A DNA stretch of 42,530 nt from an uncultured Bacteroidia bacterium (GCA_903923905.1 CAIXZH010000067.1:1-42530), one strand, 5' to 3'. Positions 28,652-37,342 are shown, counted from the stretch's first letter. A program made the numbers and translations. Notes: a model not told the origin generated them from the sequence alone.

Positions 28652-29659
28652 ATGACAAAGAAAGTTTACAATTGGGGAATTCTGGCTCCCGGCCGTATTG
28701 CACGGAAATTTGCGACCGAAATACAACAACTTGAGAATGCCTTTGTTTTTGCCGTTGGATCTACAAACGATGAGCGGTCAAAAGAATTTGCAGCTGAATT
28801 TGGAACCAAACACAGTTATAATAATTATGCGGATCTTGTTGCGGATCCTGAAGTAGATATCATTTACATTGCCTCACCACATGCTTTTCACGCAAAGCAA
28901 ACACTCCTTTGTCTGGATCATCATAAACCTGTACTTTGTGAAAAAGCACTTGGACTAAATCTTACAGAGGTTAAAAAGATGGTCGAACGGGCCAGGGAAA
29001 ATAAGGTTTTCTTCATGGAGGCGATGATGGTTCCTCATCAACCTTCATATCAGAAGGCCAAACAAATCATCGAATCCGGTAAATTGGGAAAAATTAAGTC
29101 AATCCATTCCTGGTTTGGATTTAACAAATCACCCTATGATCATTCTCAACGCCTTATGAATCCGGTATTGGGGGGGGGGGCATTGCTGGATATCGGGCTT
29201 TACCCGTTATTCGATACCCTCTATTTTTTGGGTGAACCACAAAATATAACTGCATCTGCCGAATTTGCACCAACGGGTATTGATCAGAGTGTATCGATAA
29301 GACTCGATTACCCGGATGGATTATCTGCTTCTGTATTCGCTTCTTTTGTTGCTTCTTCCGGAGTTGGAACCGATATCTTTTGCGAATTTGGCACCATCCG
29401 TTTACGCAGGCAGTCTGCTTTGGAGCAATGGATAGAGGTCGAAACTCTGTTATCCGGGGTAAAAAGGTATACCTATGAAGAAAAATTCTGCGGATTGAAG
29501 CTGGAGGCGAGTGATGCGATGAGATGTCTGGATGAACATCGGCTGGAAAGCGATCTGATGCCGCTCTCATTAAGCATCAGCCTTATGAAATACATGGATC
29601 TGATTCGCCATCAGACACATATTATTTATCCGGGGGAAAGGGAACCTGCAATTGAATAA
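28652..29659 (+). CDS. Gfo/Idh/MocA family NAD(P)-dependent oxidoreductase
   Basis: The 335-residue protein has an N-terminal Rossmann domain (WGILAPGRIARKFA; Ala-Pro occupies the usual Gly-x-Gly turn), the EK97-98 pair (CEKALGLN, where EKP is usual) and the C-terminal domain with GGGALLDIGLYPL at 174-186. It likely oxidises or reduces a sugar or cyclitol. The conserved GGGA is encoded by a run of 11 G bases (29170-29180), with every Gly codon GGG. A one-base change there would cut the protein at about half length. The chosen ATG follows the promoter; see also the findings. Confidence 0.92.
   Translation: MTKKVYNWGILAPGRIARKFATEIQQLENAFVFAVGSTNDERSKEFAAEFGTKHSYNNYADLVADPEVDIIYIASPHAFHAKQTLLCLDHHKPVLCEKALGLNLTEVKKMVERARENKVFFMEAMMVPHQPSYQKAKQIIESGKLGKIKSIHSWFGFNKSPYDHSQRLMNPVLGGGALLDIGLYPLFDTLYFLGEPQNITASAEFAPTGIDQSVSIRLDYPDGLSASVFASFVASSGVGTDIFCEFGTIRLRRQSALEQWIEVETLLSGVKRYTYEEKFCGLKLEASDAMRCLDEHRLESDLMPLSLSISLMKYMDLIRHQTHIIYPGEREPAIE
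29170..29180 (+). repeat. 11-G homopolymer inside a gene
   Basis: Eleven consecutive G bases cover the end of the Leu173 codon, three Gly codons and the first base of Ala177. Such tracts are prone to slippage. Confidence 0.9.
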
Positions 29660-29703
29660 ATCAATATCAATTATCTATGAACAAATCTCTTACGACAACA
29701 AAT

Positions 29704-30225
29704 TTACTTCCTGATTAAATATCCGGCTATCGCTTTTCCAAGTTCAGCACCATGTAGGTTCTTTGCCAGGATTATTCCATTCTCATCGATTAGAACATTA
29801 AAAGGCAATTCCTGAATATTATAGGTTTTGGCAACAGGTGATTGCCAGAACTTAAGATCACTTACCTGAATCCACTGGACATTCAGAGTATGGATACCAG
29901 TTTCCCAGTTGGATTTTTTAGCATCGAGGGAAACTCCATAAATCTCAAAACCTTTTCCCTTGGTAAATTCGGACCGTTTATATTTTTTATACAACCCTGC
30001 CAATTCGGTCTGTTCTTTGACACATGGGGCACACCAGGTTGCCCAAAAATCTATCAAAACAAGCTTCCCTTTTAAGGATGAGAGTGGTACAGGCCTTCCG
30101 TTAGGATCCGAAAGTTCTATTTCTGGCGCCTTATCCCCTAGGGCAATCCGCTGCGTTTGAGCAAACCCGGTTGATATATTGCCGAAAAATATGATCACAG
30201 CACTTATCAAAAACAATCTTGTCAT
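29704..30225 (-). CDS. TlpA/ResA-type thioredoxin-fold protein
   Basis: This 173-residue exported protein has a signal peptide (MTRLFLISAVIIFFG to about FAQ23) and a thioredoxin fold with WCAPC (Cys65, Cys68) in LIDFWATWCAPCVKEQTELA, and the cis-Pro region ELPFNVLIDENG. It should reduce disulfides or deliver electrons in the periplasm. The ATG at 30225 is preferred to an upstream in-frame start at 30357 because it begins a clean signal peptide and sits 5 bases after the stop codon of the rhodanese-like gene. The two are probably one operon. Confidence 0.92.
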   Translation of the reverse strand: MTRLFLISAVIIFFGNISTGFAQTQRIALGDKAPEIELSDPNGRPVPLSSLKGKLVLIDFWATWCAPCVKEQTELAGLYKKYKRSEFTKGKGFEIYGVSLDAKKSNWETGIHTLNVQWIQVSDLKFWQSPVAKTYNIQELPFNVLIDENGIILAKNLHGAELGKAIAGYLIRK

Positions 30226-30230
30226 TGATA

Positions 30231-30680
30231 TTAATCGTTTACAGGATAACCCGGATCGATCCAGTCTGCCTTGATGTTCCGCGGCAGGTTCAATAGTTTG
30301 TAATTGCGGAACTGCATATTCTTTAAAAGCTCTATTGCAGGACGGACATTGGGGCACCTGTCAAATGGACAACATCCGCAATAAATCACGATTTGCGCAT
30401 TTTTGGACAATTTATCCAGCTGTAGTCTTAAATTATCAAGGTTCCCTTTCATCCTGGCAGGACCAATATCAATTGAACCTTTGATAACAGCCTGCGGGCC
30501 GACACTAAAAACATAAGATTGTGGTAATTTGGTATTGTTCAGCATTTTAGCCAATTCAGCCGGATTTAACAACTGTTGAGGGGTCCATGGATCTTTCTGT
30601 TCCTGGGAAGAAAACAGGTTAAATGCCATTCCTGGCAGCGAAACAGTAAGAAAAAGGATAATTGCGATTTTTGTTTTCAT
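30231..30680 (-). CDS. Exported rhodanese-like protein with CxCC motif
   Basis: The 149-residue product starts with a signal peptide (MKTKIAIILFLTVSLPGM). Its C-terminal half resembles a rhodanese fold ending in the active-site loop YCGCCPFDRCPNVRPA, where Cys101 is in the sulfur-transfer position and is followed by Cys103, Cys104 and Cys109. The N-terminal part (DPWTPQQLLNPAELAKML) is typical of this family. The ATG at 30680 gives a signal peptide; the longer frame from 30722 does not. It is followed 5 bases later by the TlpA-type gene, which suggests that sulfur or thiol chemistry is shared between the two. Confidence 0.82.
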   Translation of the reverse strand: MKTKIAIILFLTVSLPGMAFNLFSSQEQKDPWTPQQLLNPAELAKMLNNTKLPQSYVFSVGPQAVIKGSIDIGPARMKGNLDNLRLQLDKLSKNAQIVIYCGCCPFDRCPNVRPAIELLKNMQFRNYKLLNLPRNIKADWIDPGYPVND

Positions 30681-30758
30681 AGTTAAATCATTGATTTCAT
30701 TAACGTCGTACAAATGTTGCAATAAATTAAATCAAAGTCTAAGATTATACTAAAAAAA

Positions 30759-30789
30759 TGAAAGCCCGCTAAGACTTAGCAGGCTTTCA
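30759..30789 (-). terminator. Terminator of the ferredoxin gene
   Basis: TGAAAGCC and GGCTTTCA, with inner GCTAAG/CTTAGC, form a long stem with one mismatch. On the minus strand it is followed by a run of seven T bases (plus-strand A-run at 30752-30758). Confidence 0.8.
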
Positions 30790-30809
30790 TACTATATCTA
30801 TTTCTCTGA

Positions 30810-30977
30810 TTATTCGGGAGAAATTGCGTCGGTAGGACAAACTTCAGCGCATGAACCACAATCGGTGCAAAGACTAGCATCGATTAAAAAGATATCACCT
30901 TCGCTGATTGCTTCTACCGGGCACTCGTCAATACAAGTTCCGCAAGCGATACATTCATCTGAAATTTTGTAAGCCAT
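30810..30977 (-). CDS. 2[4Fe-4S] ferredoxin
   Basis: A 55-residue protein, MAYKISDECIACGTC then IDECPVEAISEGD and LCTDCGSCAEVCPTDAI, carries two CxxCxxCxxxCP cluster motifs (Cys9, 12, 15, 19 and Cys37, 40, 43, 47). It is a small cytoplasmic electron carrier of the clostridial/Bacteroidota type with two low-potential 4Fe-4S clusters. It is below 60 residues, so it is easily missed. A promoter (TTTG-N18-TACTTTTG) at 31030-31059 and a strong terminator frame it as a single-gene transcript. Confidence 0.96.
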   Translation of the reverse strand: MAYKISDECIACGTCIDECPVEAISEGDIFLIDASLCTDCGSCAEVCPTDAISPE

Positions 30978-31029
30978 AACTACTGATTTTTTTGTTTATG
31001 ATTATCCTGATGTTTTTCAAACTACGCCA

Positions 31030-31059
31030 CAAAAGTACAAAGAATGGACAAATAACAAA
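31030..31059 (-). promoter_or_regulatory. Promoter of the ferredoxin gene
   Basis: CAAAAGTA at 31030-31037 is the reverse complement of TACTTTTG, and CAAA at 31056-31059 (reverse of TTTG) lies 18 bases upstream on the minus strand. Confidence 0.55.
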
Positions 31060-31083
31060 TTCTATTTGTAATTTTTACTTAAT

Positions 31084-31737
31084 TTAAACAGTGATTTTTT
31101 TAAGTTCCTTGTCATAGTAAACACAGACAGACCGAATTCCGCACGCCTCACATTTGGGTTTCCGGGCAACGCAGACATATCTACCATGTAGGATTAACCA
31201 GTGATGTGCAATTGGAATAAGCTCATCCGGGATATATGCGATTAGCTGCTTCTCCGTTTCCAAAGGAGTTTTCGCATTGGAAGACAACCCAATACGGGCT
31301 GCAACCCTGAAAACATGGGTATCCACAGCCAGTGCCGGTTTATTAAAAACGACCGATGCAATGACATTTGCTGTCTTGCGTCCAACTCCTGGAAGGGTTA
31401 CCAGTTTATCCACCTCCGAAGGTATGATCCCATGAAAATCTTCAACAAGCTTCCGCGCCATTCCAACCAGGTGTTTCGCTTTGTTATTTGGATAAGAGAT
31501 GGAGCGGATGTACTCAAACACTTCATCGGGCTCTGCTTCAGCGAGTTTCTGAGGCGTGGGAAACACCTTCAACAGTTCAGGAGCAACCATGTTTACCCGT
31601 TTGTCGGTGCATTGTGCAGACAAAATTACAGCCACCAGCAATTCATAGGGATTAGCATAGTGAAGCTCAGTCTCTGCAACCGGCATACTGGCTTTAAACC
31701 ACTCGATAACCTTTTCAAACCGCTCTTTTTTTCGCAT
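31084..31737 (-). CDS. nth: Endonuclease III (DNA glycosylase/AP lyase)
   Basis: The 217-residue base-excision repair enzyme removes oxidised pyrimidines. It has the helix-hairpin-helix LPGVGRKTANV with catalytic Lys121, Asp139 in ALAVDTHVFR, and the C-terminal 4Fe-4S loop Cys189-x6-Cys196-x2-Cys199-x5-Cys205. Its length matches the family. The gene upstream of ferredoxin in the same direction has its own spacing (about 100 bases), and CAAAAATA at 31760-31767 (reverse of TATTTTTG) may be its -7 box. Confidence 0.96.
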   Translation of the reverse strand: MRKKERFEKVIEWFKASMPVAETELHYANPYELLVAVILSAQCTDKRVNMVAPELLKVFPTPQKLAEAEPDEVFEYIRSISYPNNKAKHLVGMARKLVEDFHGIIPSEVDKLVTLPGVGRKTANVIASVVFNKPALAVDTHVFRVAARIGLSSNAKTPLETEKQLIAYIPDELIPIAHHWLILHGRYVCVARKPKCEACGIRSVCVYYDKELKKITV

Positions 31738-31790
31738 ATATCCGCTCTTAAACCAGTGTCAAAAATACAATTAAAACAAGAATGAAATAT

Positions 31791-31798
31791 TATATTTG
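31791..31798 (+). promoter_or_regulatory. -7 box before the antitoxin-like remnant
   Basis: TATATTTG is a perfect TAnnTTTG match 27 bases before the antitoxin-like frame at 31825, facing away from endonuclease III. No -33 TTTG is seen. Confidence 0.35.
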
Positions 31799-31824
31799 TA
31801 TTGTACTACAAAGCAGATTTAATT

Positions 31825-32052
31825 ATTGAAACATAAATAGTCCATCTTGATAAAACAGTCAGTAAGCACAAGGTTAAAGAGGCCTTAAAAATGATACCCG
31901 GTATTGAGAGTGTTTCCGATCGAATAACTCGTTCTGACTTTGAAGATTTAGCGGATGATATTTTGATCCGGGAAATGAAACAAGCAGATAAAGGAATCAG
32001 TCTTTCGTTTGAAGAGGGGAAAAACGAATTTGCAAGCATTAAAAAGAATTGA
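31825..32052 (+). pseudogene. Degenerate antitoxin-like gene
   Basis: Reading from 31825 gives I-E-T-stop-IVHLDKTVSKHKVKEALKM and on to 53 further residues (ATG at 31891, stop at 32050). It looks like a small Bacteroidota RelB-type antitoxin that should begin METYIVHLDK: the ATG is ATT and a Tyr codon is TAA. The later part, with DRITRSDFEDLADDILIREM and FEEGKNEFASI, is intact. A protein of 53 residues from the internal ATG is still possible. It directly overlaps a toxin-like fragment. Confidence 0.5.
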
Positions 32053-32149
32053 AATTGCCCCTTTCCGTATCGGTGTCGAAATGGCAGGTTATTTCATTAT
32101 ATTTATACGTGTAATTCTCAGGTCTTTTTTCTATCAGCAATTTCCTTAG
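32030..32149 (+). pseudogene. RelE/ParE-like toxin fragment
   Basis: A short frame overlapping the antitoxin end reads ALKRIEIAPFRIGVEMAGYF then IIFIRV, ILRSFFYQQFP and a stop. It recalls the last third of RelE-type toxins (YRIGVE, IIF-V, HRKDFY--FP). The usual first 60 residues are missing, with ALKRIE joined straight to the C-terminal part, so this is probably an internally deleted remnant. The match is by eye and is weaker than the antitoxin call. From 32150 to 32307 I see nothing but spacer. Confidence 0.4.
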
Positions 32150-32307
32150 AAAATTACAATCCAGGTAATCAATTATTTTTTATGGATTAAAATTCACTGA
32201 TTTTCCAATCCCAAATATTCTTATTAAAGTGGTATATCTTGCAGTGAAAAGAAAAATATCTTTTGTGGTTTTTCGTGCTAATATTGTGCCCGTAATTTTA
32301 ATTGTCT

Positions 32308-34170
32308 ATGATCACATACCTGCAAGTCGATAATCTTTCAAAATACTGGGGCGAACTAACACTATTCGAAGGAATTAGCTTTTCGGTTACCGAAGGTCAA
32401 AAAGTGGCTATGATCGCCAAAAACGGGGCCGGGAAATCGACATTAATGGATATTATTGCAGGTCTTGAGACCCCTGATTCCGGGAAACTGACATTAATGA
32501 ATCCGGGATCGATCGGATACCTGCGACAGAATCCCGATCTGAATCCGGAAGATACGGTCTTGGAAGCGGCATTTAATGCTCCCGGCGAACTGATCCAGGC
32601 GGTCAAAAATTATGAGAAAGCTCTCGAGAACCATGATCCAAAACTTCTTGACCACGCCATCGAGCGGATGAACGTGCTGAATGCCTGGGATTTTGAACTC
32701 AGGATTAAGCAGATTCTCACCCAACTAAAAATTACGAATGTCAATCAGCAGATCAAATTTCTTTCGGGTGGTCAGAAAAAAAGGGTTGCCCTCGCCCACA
32801 TCCTGATCAATGAACCAGATTTTCTGATCCTCGATGAACCCACCAACCACCTCGATCTGGAGATGATTGAGTGGCTAGAAAAATACCTTGAAAAAGCAAA
32901 ATGCACCCTGTTTATGGTAACCCACGACAGGTACTTCCTGGATCGCGTTTGTAATGAGATCATTGAACTGGATGATAATGCGATTTTCAAATATAAGGGA
33001 AACTACTCTTACTATGTTGAAAAGAGAGAGGAACGCATCCAATCACTCAATGCCGAGATCGACCGCGCCCGCAATCTTTTTCGTACCGAGCTGGAATGGC
33101 TTCGCAAAATGCCTAAAGCCCGAACTCATAAATCGAAGTACCGCACTGAAAATGCCTATAAATTACAGGAGAAAGCTTCACAATACCGGTCTGACGATGA
33201 TATTGAACTAACCGTACAGGGGAAAAGACTTGGGAGTAAAATTCTGAATGTTAAAAGTCTCTGCAAAGCATATGACGAGCTTGTCATTTTGGACAAGTTC
33301 AACTATAACTTTGCCCGGCTCGAAAAAATTGGTATTATCGGAAAAAACGGAAGTGGCAAAACAACCGTACTAAATATGCTGACCGGTAACATATTGCCCG
33401 ATAGTGGAACAATTGATGTAGGTGAAACGATCAGCTTTGGCTATTACCGACAGGATGGCATAAATTTCAAGCCTGGTGACCGTGTAATCGATGTAATTAA
33501 AGAAATTGCCGAGGTGGTGGATCTTGGAAATGGGAACAGGATGAATGCATCCCAGTTTCTGAATTATTTCCTGTTCCCTCCCGAAACCCAATTTAATTAT
33601 GTGGAAAAATTAAGCGGAGGAGAGAAAAGACGACTCTACCTCTGCACCATTCTGATGCGTAATCCAAATTTCCTGATCCTGGACGAGCCTACCAACGACC
33701 TGGATATTATGACACTAAACGTACTTGAAGATTACCTGCGTAATTTTCAGGGTTGTGCAATAGTCGTCTCGCATGACCGGTTTTTTATGGATAAGATTGT
33801 CGATCACCTTTTTGTATTTGAAGGAGGCGGGATAATCAAGGATTTCCCGGGTAATTATTCAGACTACCGTGATTGGCTGGAGGATAAAGAGAAAGAGCAA
33901 AGGGCACCTGAAAAACGTGAAAAATCGATTAAAACTAAACCGGCAAAAGAAGGGATCCGAAAATTAAACTTCAATGAGAAAAGGGAACTTGATCAATTGG
34001 AGAAAGATATTTCCCAGCTTGAGGAGGAAAAACAACTGCTCGAAAGGGAGATGAATTCGGGGGATTATTTATCATCTGACCTGGTGCAAAAATCGCAGCG
34101 TCATGGAGAAATCAGGGAATTGCTGGATGAAAAAGAGTTAAGATGGCTGGAATTAAGTGAGTTACAGTAA
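32308..34170 (+). CDS. ABC-F family ATPase
   Basis: The 620-residue protein has two ABC ATPase domains in one chain without membrane domains: Walker A AKNGAGKS (38-45) and GKNGSGKTT, signatures LSGGQKKRVALA and LSGGEKRRLYL, Walker B FLILDEPTNHLD and FLILDEPTNDLD. A linker of about 80 residues with charged helices joins them and a C-terminal coiled coil (about 550-620) resembles Uup-type ends. ABC-F proteins act on the ribosome, as translation factors or antibiotic-protection factors; this sequence alone does not say which. The first Walker A has Ala in place of the first Gly, which I recall as common in this subgroup. The ATG at 32308 is preferred to TTG 32302. Confidence 0.93.
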   Translation: MITYLQVDNLSKYWGELTLFEGISFSVTEGQKVAMIAKNGAGKSTLMDIIAGLETPDSGKLTLMNPGSIGYLRQNPDLNPEDTVLEAAFNAPGELIQAVKNYEKALENHDPKLLDHAIERMNVLNAWDFELRIKQILTQLKITNVNQQIKFLSGGQKKRVALAHILINEPDFLILDEPTNHLDLEMIEWLEKYLEKAKCTLFMVTHDRYFLDRVCNEIIELDDNAIFKYKGNYSYYVEKREERIQSLNAEIDRARNLFRTELEWLRKMPKARTHKSKYRTENAYKLQEKASQYRSDDDIELTVQGKRLGSKILNVKSLCKAYDELVILDKFNYNFARLEKIGIIGKNGSGKTTVLNMLTGNILPDSGTIDVGETISFGYYRQDGINFKPGDRVIDVIKEIAEVVDLGNGNRMNASQFLNYFLFPPETQFNYVEKLSGGEKRRLYLCTILMRNPNFLILDEPTNDLDIMTLNVLEDYLRNFQGCAIVVSHDRFFMDKIVDHLFVFEGGGIIKDFPGNYSDYRDWLEDKEKEQRAPEKREKSIKTKPAKEGIRKLNFNEKRELDQLEKDISQLEEEKQLLEREMNSGDYLSSDLVQKSQRHGEIRELLDEKELRWLELSELQ

Positions 34171-34197
34171 ATAAACGCACAATTGGGCATCTTAACA

Positions 34198-34602
34198 TTA
34201 ATTCATCCCAAACTGGTGATCATCGGTTAAATCAGAGGTTTGGTAACTTTCGCGTTCCATAACAAAAGAACCCCCGGTTCCTTCAGAATCGCGGCTGTTC
34301 CCAACTATTTTCCCGTTTGGCAGGAGTTCGCCAGTCCAGGTATCCAACTCATAGATAATGTCCTCATCACTAAACAAAATCTCACAGGAATGGGATTTCA
34401 GATCAACCTTTGTACCATTGATTTTTCCTGCAATTTCCTGTTTTACAATAAAGGTTTCCTCTCCGTCTATTTGCTCCGAGAAACGCAAGACCCCTTTGAG
34501 GTGTTTTCCCCTCTGGCTGATTTCAGCATAACCGCTGTCCTTGCCAAATCCGAAATTCTCCTCAAATCGCCAACGTCCTGTAAGGTTTATTTTCTCGGGC
34601 AT
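34198..34602 (-). CDS. Hypothetical beta-rich protein
   Basis: The 134-residue protein is not recognised. It is rich in beta-type patterns (LTGRWRFEENFGFGKD, GYAEISQRGKHLKGVLRF, KINGTKVDLKSHSCEIL) with GRW near the start, as in lipocalin-like or fatty-acid-binding barrels; that similarity is only in pattern. There is no signal peptide, membrane span or catalytic motif. It is convergent with the ABC-F gene. Confidence 0.65.
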   Translation of the reverse strand: MPEKINLTGRWRFEENFGFGKDSGYAEISQRGKHLKGVLRFSEQIDGEETFIVKQEIAGKINGTKVDLKSHSCEILFSDEDIIYELDTWTGELLPNGKIVGNSRDSEGTGGSFVMERESYQTSDLTDDHQFGMN

Positions 34603-34739
34603 AACTTAAATATTTCCGTTTTAACAATTCAAAAAATCAGAGATATACGAAAGTAATCAATAGATTTAAATTATTCAACTTTGAGAAACAGAAACCGTCC
34701 AACCCAGGACAGACTCTGTTTCTCAATTATTTCAGTCCA

Positions 34740-35612
34740 TTATTTAACAAAAGATGCATTATTAAGATAATCAAAACTTTTTTGAACACTTATCAGGGGT
34801 TCAAAAGCATAACGTTCAACCTCAACAATGGCAAATTTGGTGCCAGCTTTTGACTTATTATCATAAATTGCCTTAAAATCTATAGTGCCGCTGCCATCAA
34901 CCTCTGTCTCACCTTTAATATGCAGCAACTCAAATCGCTTAGGATACTTATTGAAATATTCCACAGGTTTCTGTCCCCCTTTAACGACCCAGTAAACATC
35001 CATTTCGAAGGTCACTTTTTTAGGATCAGTGTTTTTTAACATATAATCATAAACCAGGTCAGTTCCATCAGATATCTTGTTAAACTCGTGATTGTGATTA
35101 TGATATCCAAACCGGATCCCTTTGGCGTTACATTTTTCCCCGATAGCATTAAAATAGTCGCAGGTTTTTTTAAGCGATTCCTGATTTTCATAAGGATAAT
35201 CACCCATGGAAGGTTTAATAATATACAGACATCCAGCCTTCTTATGGGCATCAATCGCCATGTCCCACCAGGTCATAGCAGCATCCCATGAAGCCTGATC
35301 GCCGGTATAATTCGGCCCTGTATGAGAACTGATCAGTTTCATGCCGTTGGCTTCAATCAGGGCCTTAAACGCTTCCGGTTCCATCCCGTAAAATTTGCCA
35401 TTATCGAAACCTGCAGCTTCGAGCGAAGTGTATCCCATTTTACCCATCTTTTCGATCGTCCCTTTCAAATCTTTTTTCAGATCATCACGGAGAGAGTACA
35501 TCTGAAGAGCAATTTCTTTCTTCCCTTTGGCAAGGGATTTCTGTGATAAACCTACCATAAAGCATGCCACTAATAGTAAAGATATTAATGACTTAATCAA
35601 ATTTGTTCTCAT
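34740..35612 (-). CDS. Exported sugar phosphate isomerase/epimerase-like TIM barrel
   Basis: The 290-residue protein has a signal peptide (MRTNLIKSLISLLLVACFMVG to about KSLAKG29) and the TIM-barrel AP-endonuclease 2 fold: SLEAAGFDNGKFYG, HTGPNYTG, RFGYHNHNHEF, EMDVYWVVKGG and ELLHIKGE supply the usual His/Asp/Glu metal positions. Secreted members of this family are common in carbohydrate loci of Bacteroidota and are often annotated as isomerases or 3-keto-glycoside processing enzymes; the exact reaction is unknown. It is divergent from a sulfatase gene, with a CAAATTTA -7 box at 35671-35678. Confidence 0.88.
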   Translation of the reverse strand: MRTNLIKSLISLLLVACFMVGLSQKSLAKGKKEIALQMYSLRDDLKKDLKGTIEKMGKMGYTSLEAAGFDNGKFYGMEPEAFKALIEANGMKLISSHTGPNYTGDQASWDAAMTWWDMAIDAHKKAGCLYIIKPSMGDYPYENQESLKKTCDYFNAIGEKCNAKGIRFGYHNHNHEFNKISDGTDLVYDYMLKNTDPKKVTFEMDVYWVVKGGQKPVEYFNKYPKRFELLHIKGETEVDGSGTIDFKAIYDNKSKAGTKFAIVEVERYAFEPLISVQKSFDYLNNASFVK

Positions 35613-35670
35613 GCGATTTTAAATTTTTAATTAAGTTATAGAACTATTTTTTTACTTTAAACGAACAGGG

Positions 35671-35678
35671 CAAATTTA
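35671..35678 (-). promoter_or_regulatory. -7 box of the TIM-barrel gene
   Basis: CAAATTTA is the reverse complement of TAAATTTG, 58 bases before the start codon on the minus strand. No clear -33 element. Confidence 0.4.
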
Positions 35679-35796
35679 GAGTTATAATCGGTTAAAAAAA
35701 ATTGAAGCTTTATATTTAAATGTTTTTACCCTTTTATTTATTAAGTTTAACCCTTTGTTCCATTCAATGCGGAATGTTAACTTTAAGTTAAACAAG

Positions 35797-37287
35797 ATGA
35801 AAAGTGATCAGCTAAGTTGGTTGGGATTATGTGGTTTACTGAGTGTAACAACACTGCAGGCAAAAGAGCCCGCCACAAAAATGTTAAGTGAGGGCCATCC
35901 TCCGAATGTAGTTTTAATCCTCACCGACGATTTGGGATATGGCGACCTTAACTGTTATGGTGCCACACGGTATTTAACGCCCAATCTCGACAAACTTGCT
36001 GCAGGCGGAGTCAGGTTCACCAATTTCTATGTTTCGCAGGCAGTTTGCAGTGCTTCCAGGGCTGCTTTACTTACTGGATGCTATTCAACCAGAATTGGGA
36101 TAGGGGGTGCTTTGTTTCCTTCCTCCACAATTGGGCTGAACCCTCAGGAGGAGACGATCCCTGAAATCCTGAAAAAGAAGGGTTACAAGAGTGGGATTTT
36201 CGGGAAATGGCATTTGGGATACCAGCGTAAATTCCTTCCCTTGCAGCAGGGGTTTGATGAATACCTTGGTTTACCGTATTCGAATGATATGTGGAAATAT
36301 AATCTTGATGGTTCTGTGGCCACCCCGGAACAAAACAAAAATAAAGCGAGCTATCCCCCTCTCCCACTGATCGAGGGAAATGATATGATTAAGGAGATTA
36401 AAACCATGGACGATCAGGCGACTTTGACAACAAGATATACCCAACGGGCTGTTTTATTCATCGACAAACACAAAAATGAGCCTTTCTTCCTTTATGTTCC
36501 CCATTCGATGCCTCATGTTCCGATAGCTGCCTCTTCCAAGTTCAAAGGGAAGAGCGATCAGGGACTTTACGGTGATGTGGTAATGGAAATCGATTGGTCT
36601 GTCGGACAAATCATGGATGCCATTGAAAAGAATGGACTTGCCAAAAATACACTGGTCATCTTTGCGTCAGATAACGGACCGTGGATTAACTACGGGAATC
36701 ATGCAGGTTCAGCCGGCGGATTTCGTGAAGGAAAAGGGACCAGCTGGGAGGGTGGTCAGCGGGTTCCATGCATCATGAAGTGGCCAGGTCACATCCCGGA
36801 TGGAATTGTTTGCAACAAGATAGCAGCCATGATGGATATTTTGCCCACACTTGCTCATATCGCCGGAGCTCCGCTTCCAAAACTTAAAATTGATGGTATC
36901 AATATCATCTCCTTATTAAAAGGCGACCTGAATGCCAACCCGCGCGAAGTCTTTTTATATTACTATAATTCAAATTGTCTGGAAGCTGTGCGAAAAAATC
37001 AGTGGAAACTGGTCTTCCCCCACCGTTCACAAACCTATGAAGGATACCTGCCGGGGAATGATGGCATTGCCGGAAAAACTGGAAATATCCAGGTGGAGAC
37101 TGCCTTGTTCGACTTACGGCGTGATCCGGGGGAACGCTATGATGTGAAGGAACTTTATCCCGAAGTTGTGGCTGAACTCAGTAAGATTGCTGATGAAGCC
37201 AGAGCAGACCTTGGTGACGGAATCAGGAACATCAAGGGGGCAAACGTACGCGAACCGGGAAGGATGGAGGTACCCGAGCCTAAATAA
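35797..37287 (+). CDS. Formylglycine-dependent sulfatase (CSASR type)
   Basis: This 496-residue S1-family sulfatase has a signal peptide (to about TLQAKE) and the metal-binding start NVVLILTDDLGYGDLNCYG. The modification site is Cys84 in VCSASRAALLTGCYSTRIG, that is C-x-A-x-R where C-x-P-x-R is more usual; Ala at this position is accepted in many Bacteroidota enzymes. IFGKWHLG, VPHSMPHVP and FASDNGPW follow in normal order. It hydrolyses a sulfate ester on a glycan in the periplasm or on the surface; the target sugar is unknown. The start at 35797 gives the best signal peptide, though ATG 35767 is possible. Confidence 0.93.
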   Translation: MKSDQLSWLGLCGLLSVTTLQAKEPATKMLSEGHPPNVVLILTDDLGYGDLNCYGATRYLTPNLDKLAAGGVRFTNFYVSQAVCSASRAALLTGCYSTRIGIGGALFPSSTIGLNPQEETIPEILKKKGYKSGIFGKWHLGYQRKFLPLQQGFDEYLGLPYSNDMWKYNLDGSVATPEQNKNKASYPPLPLIEGNDMIKEIKTMDDQATLTTRYTQRAVLFIDKHKNEPFFLYVPHSMPHVPIAASSKFKGKSDQGLYGDVVMEIDWSVGQIMDAIEKNGLAKNTLVIFASDNGPWINYGNHAGSAGGFREGKGTSWEGGQRVPCIMKWPGHIPDGIVCNKIAAMMDILPTLAHIAGAPLPKLKIDGINIISLLKGDLNANPREVFLYYYNSNCLEAVRKNQWKLVFPHRSQTYEGYLPGNDGIAGKTGNIQVETALFDLRRDPGERYDVKELYPEVVAELSKIADEARADLGDGIRNIKGANVREPGRMEVPEPK

Positions 37288-37342
37288 CCTGCGGTATCAG
37301 CCTCTTTTGGAATACAGTAATTTGCAGGTTTTAAGCAATTAA

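Noticed and set aside
31806-32039. A 77-codon frame on the minus strand
   Set aside because: It is antisense to the antitoxin-like frame, which has the better protein character.
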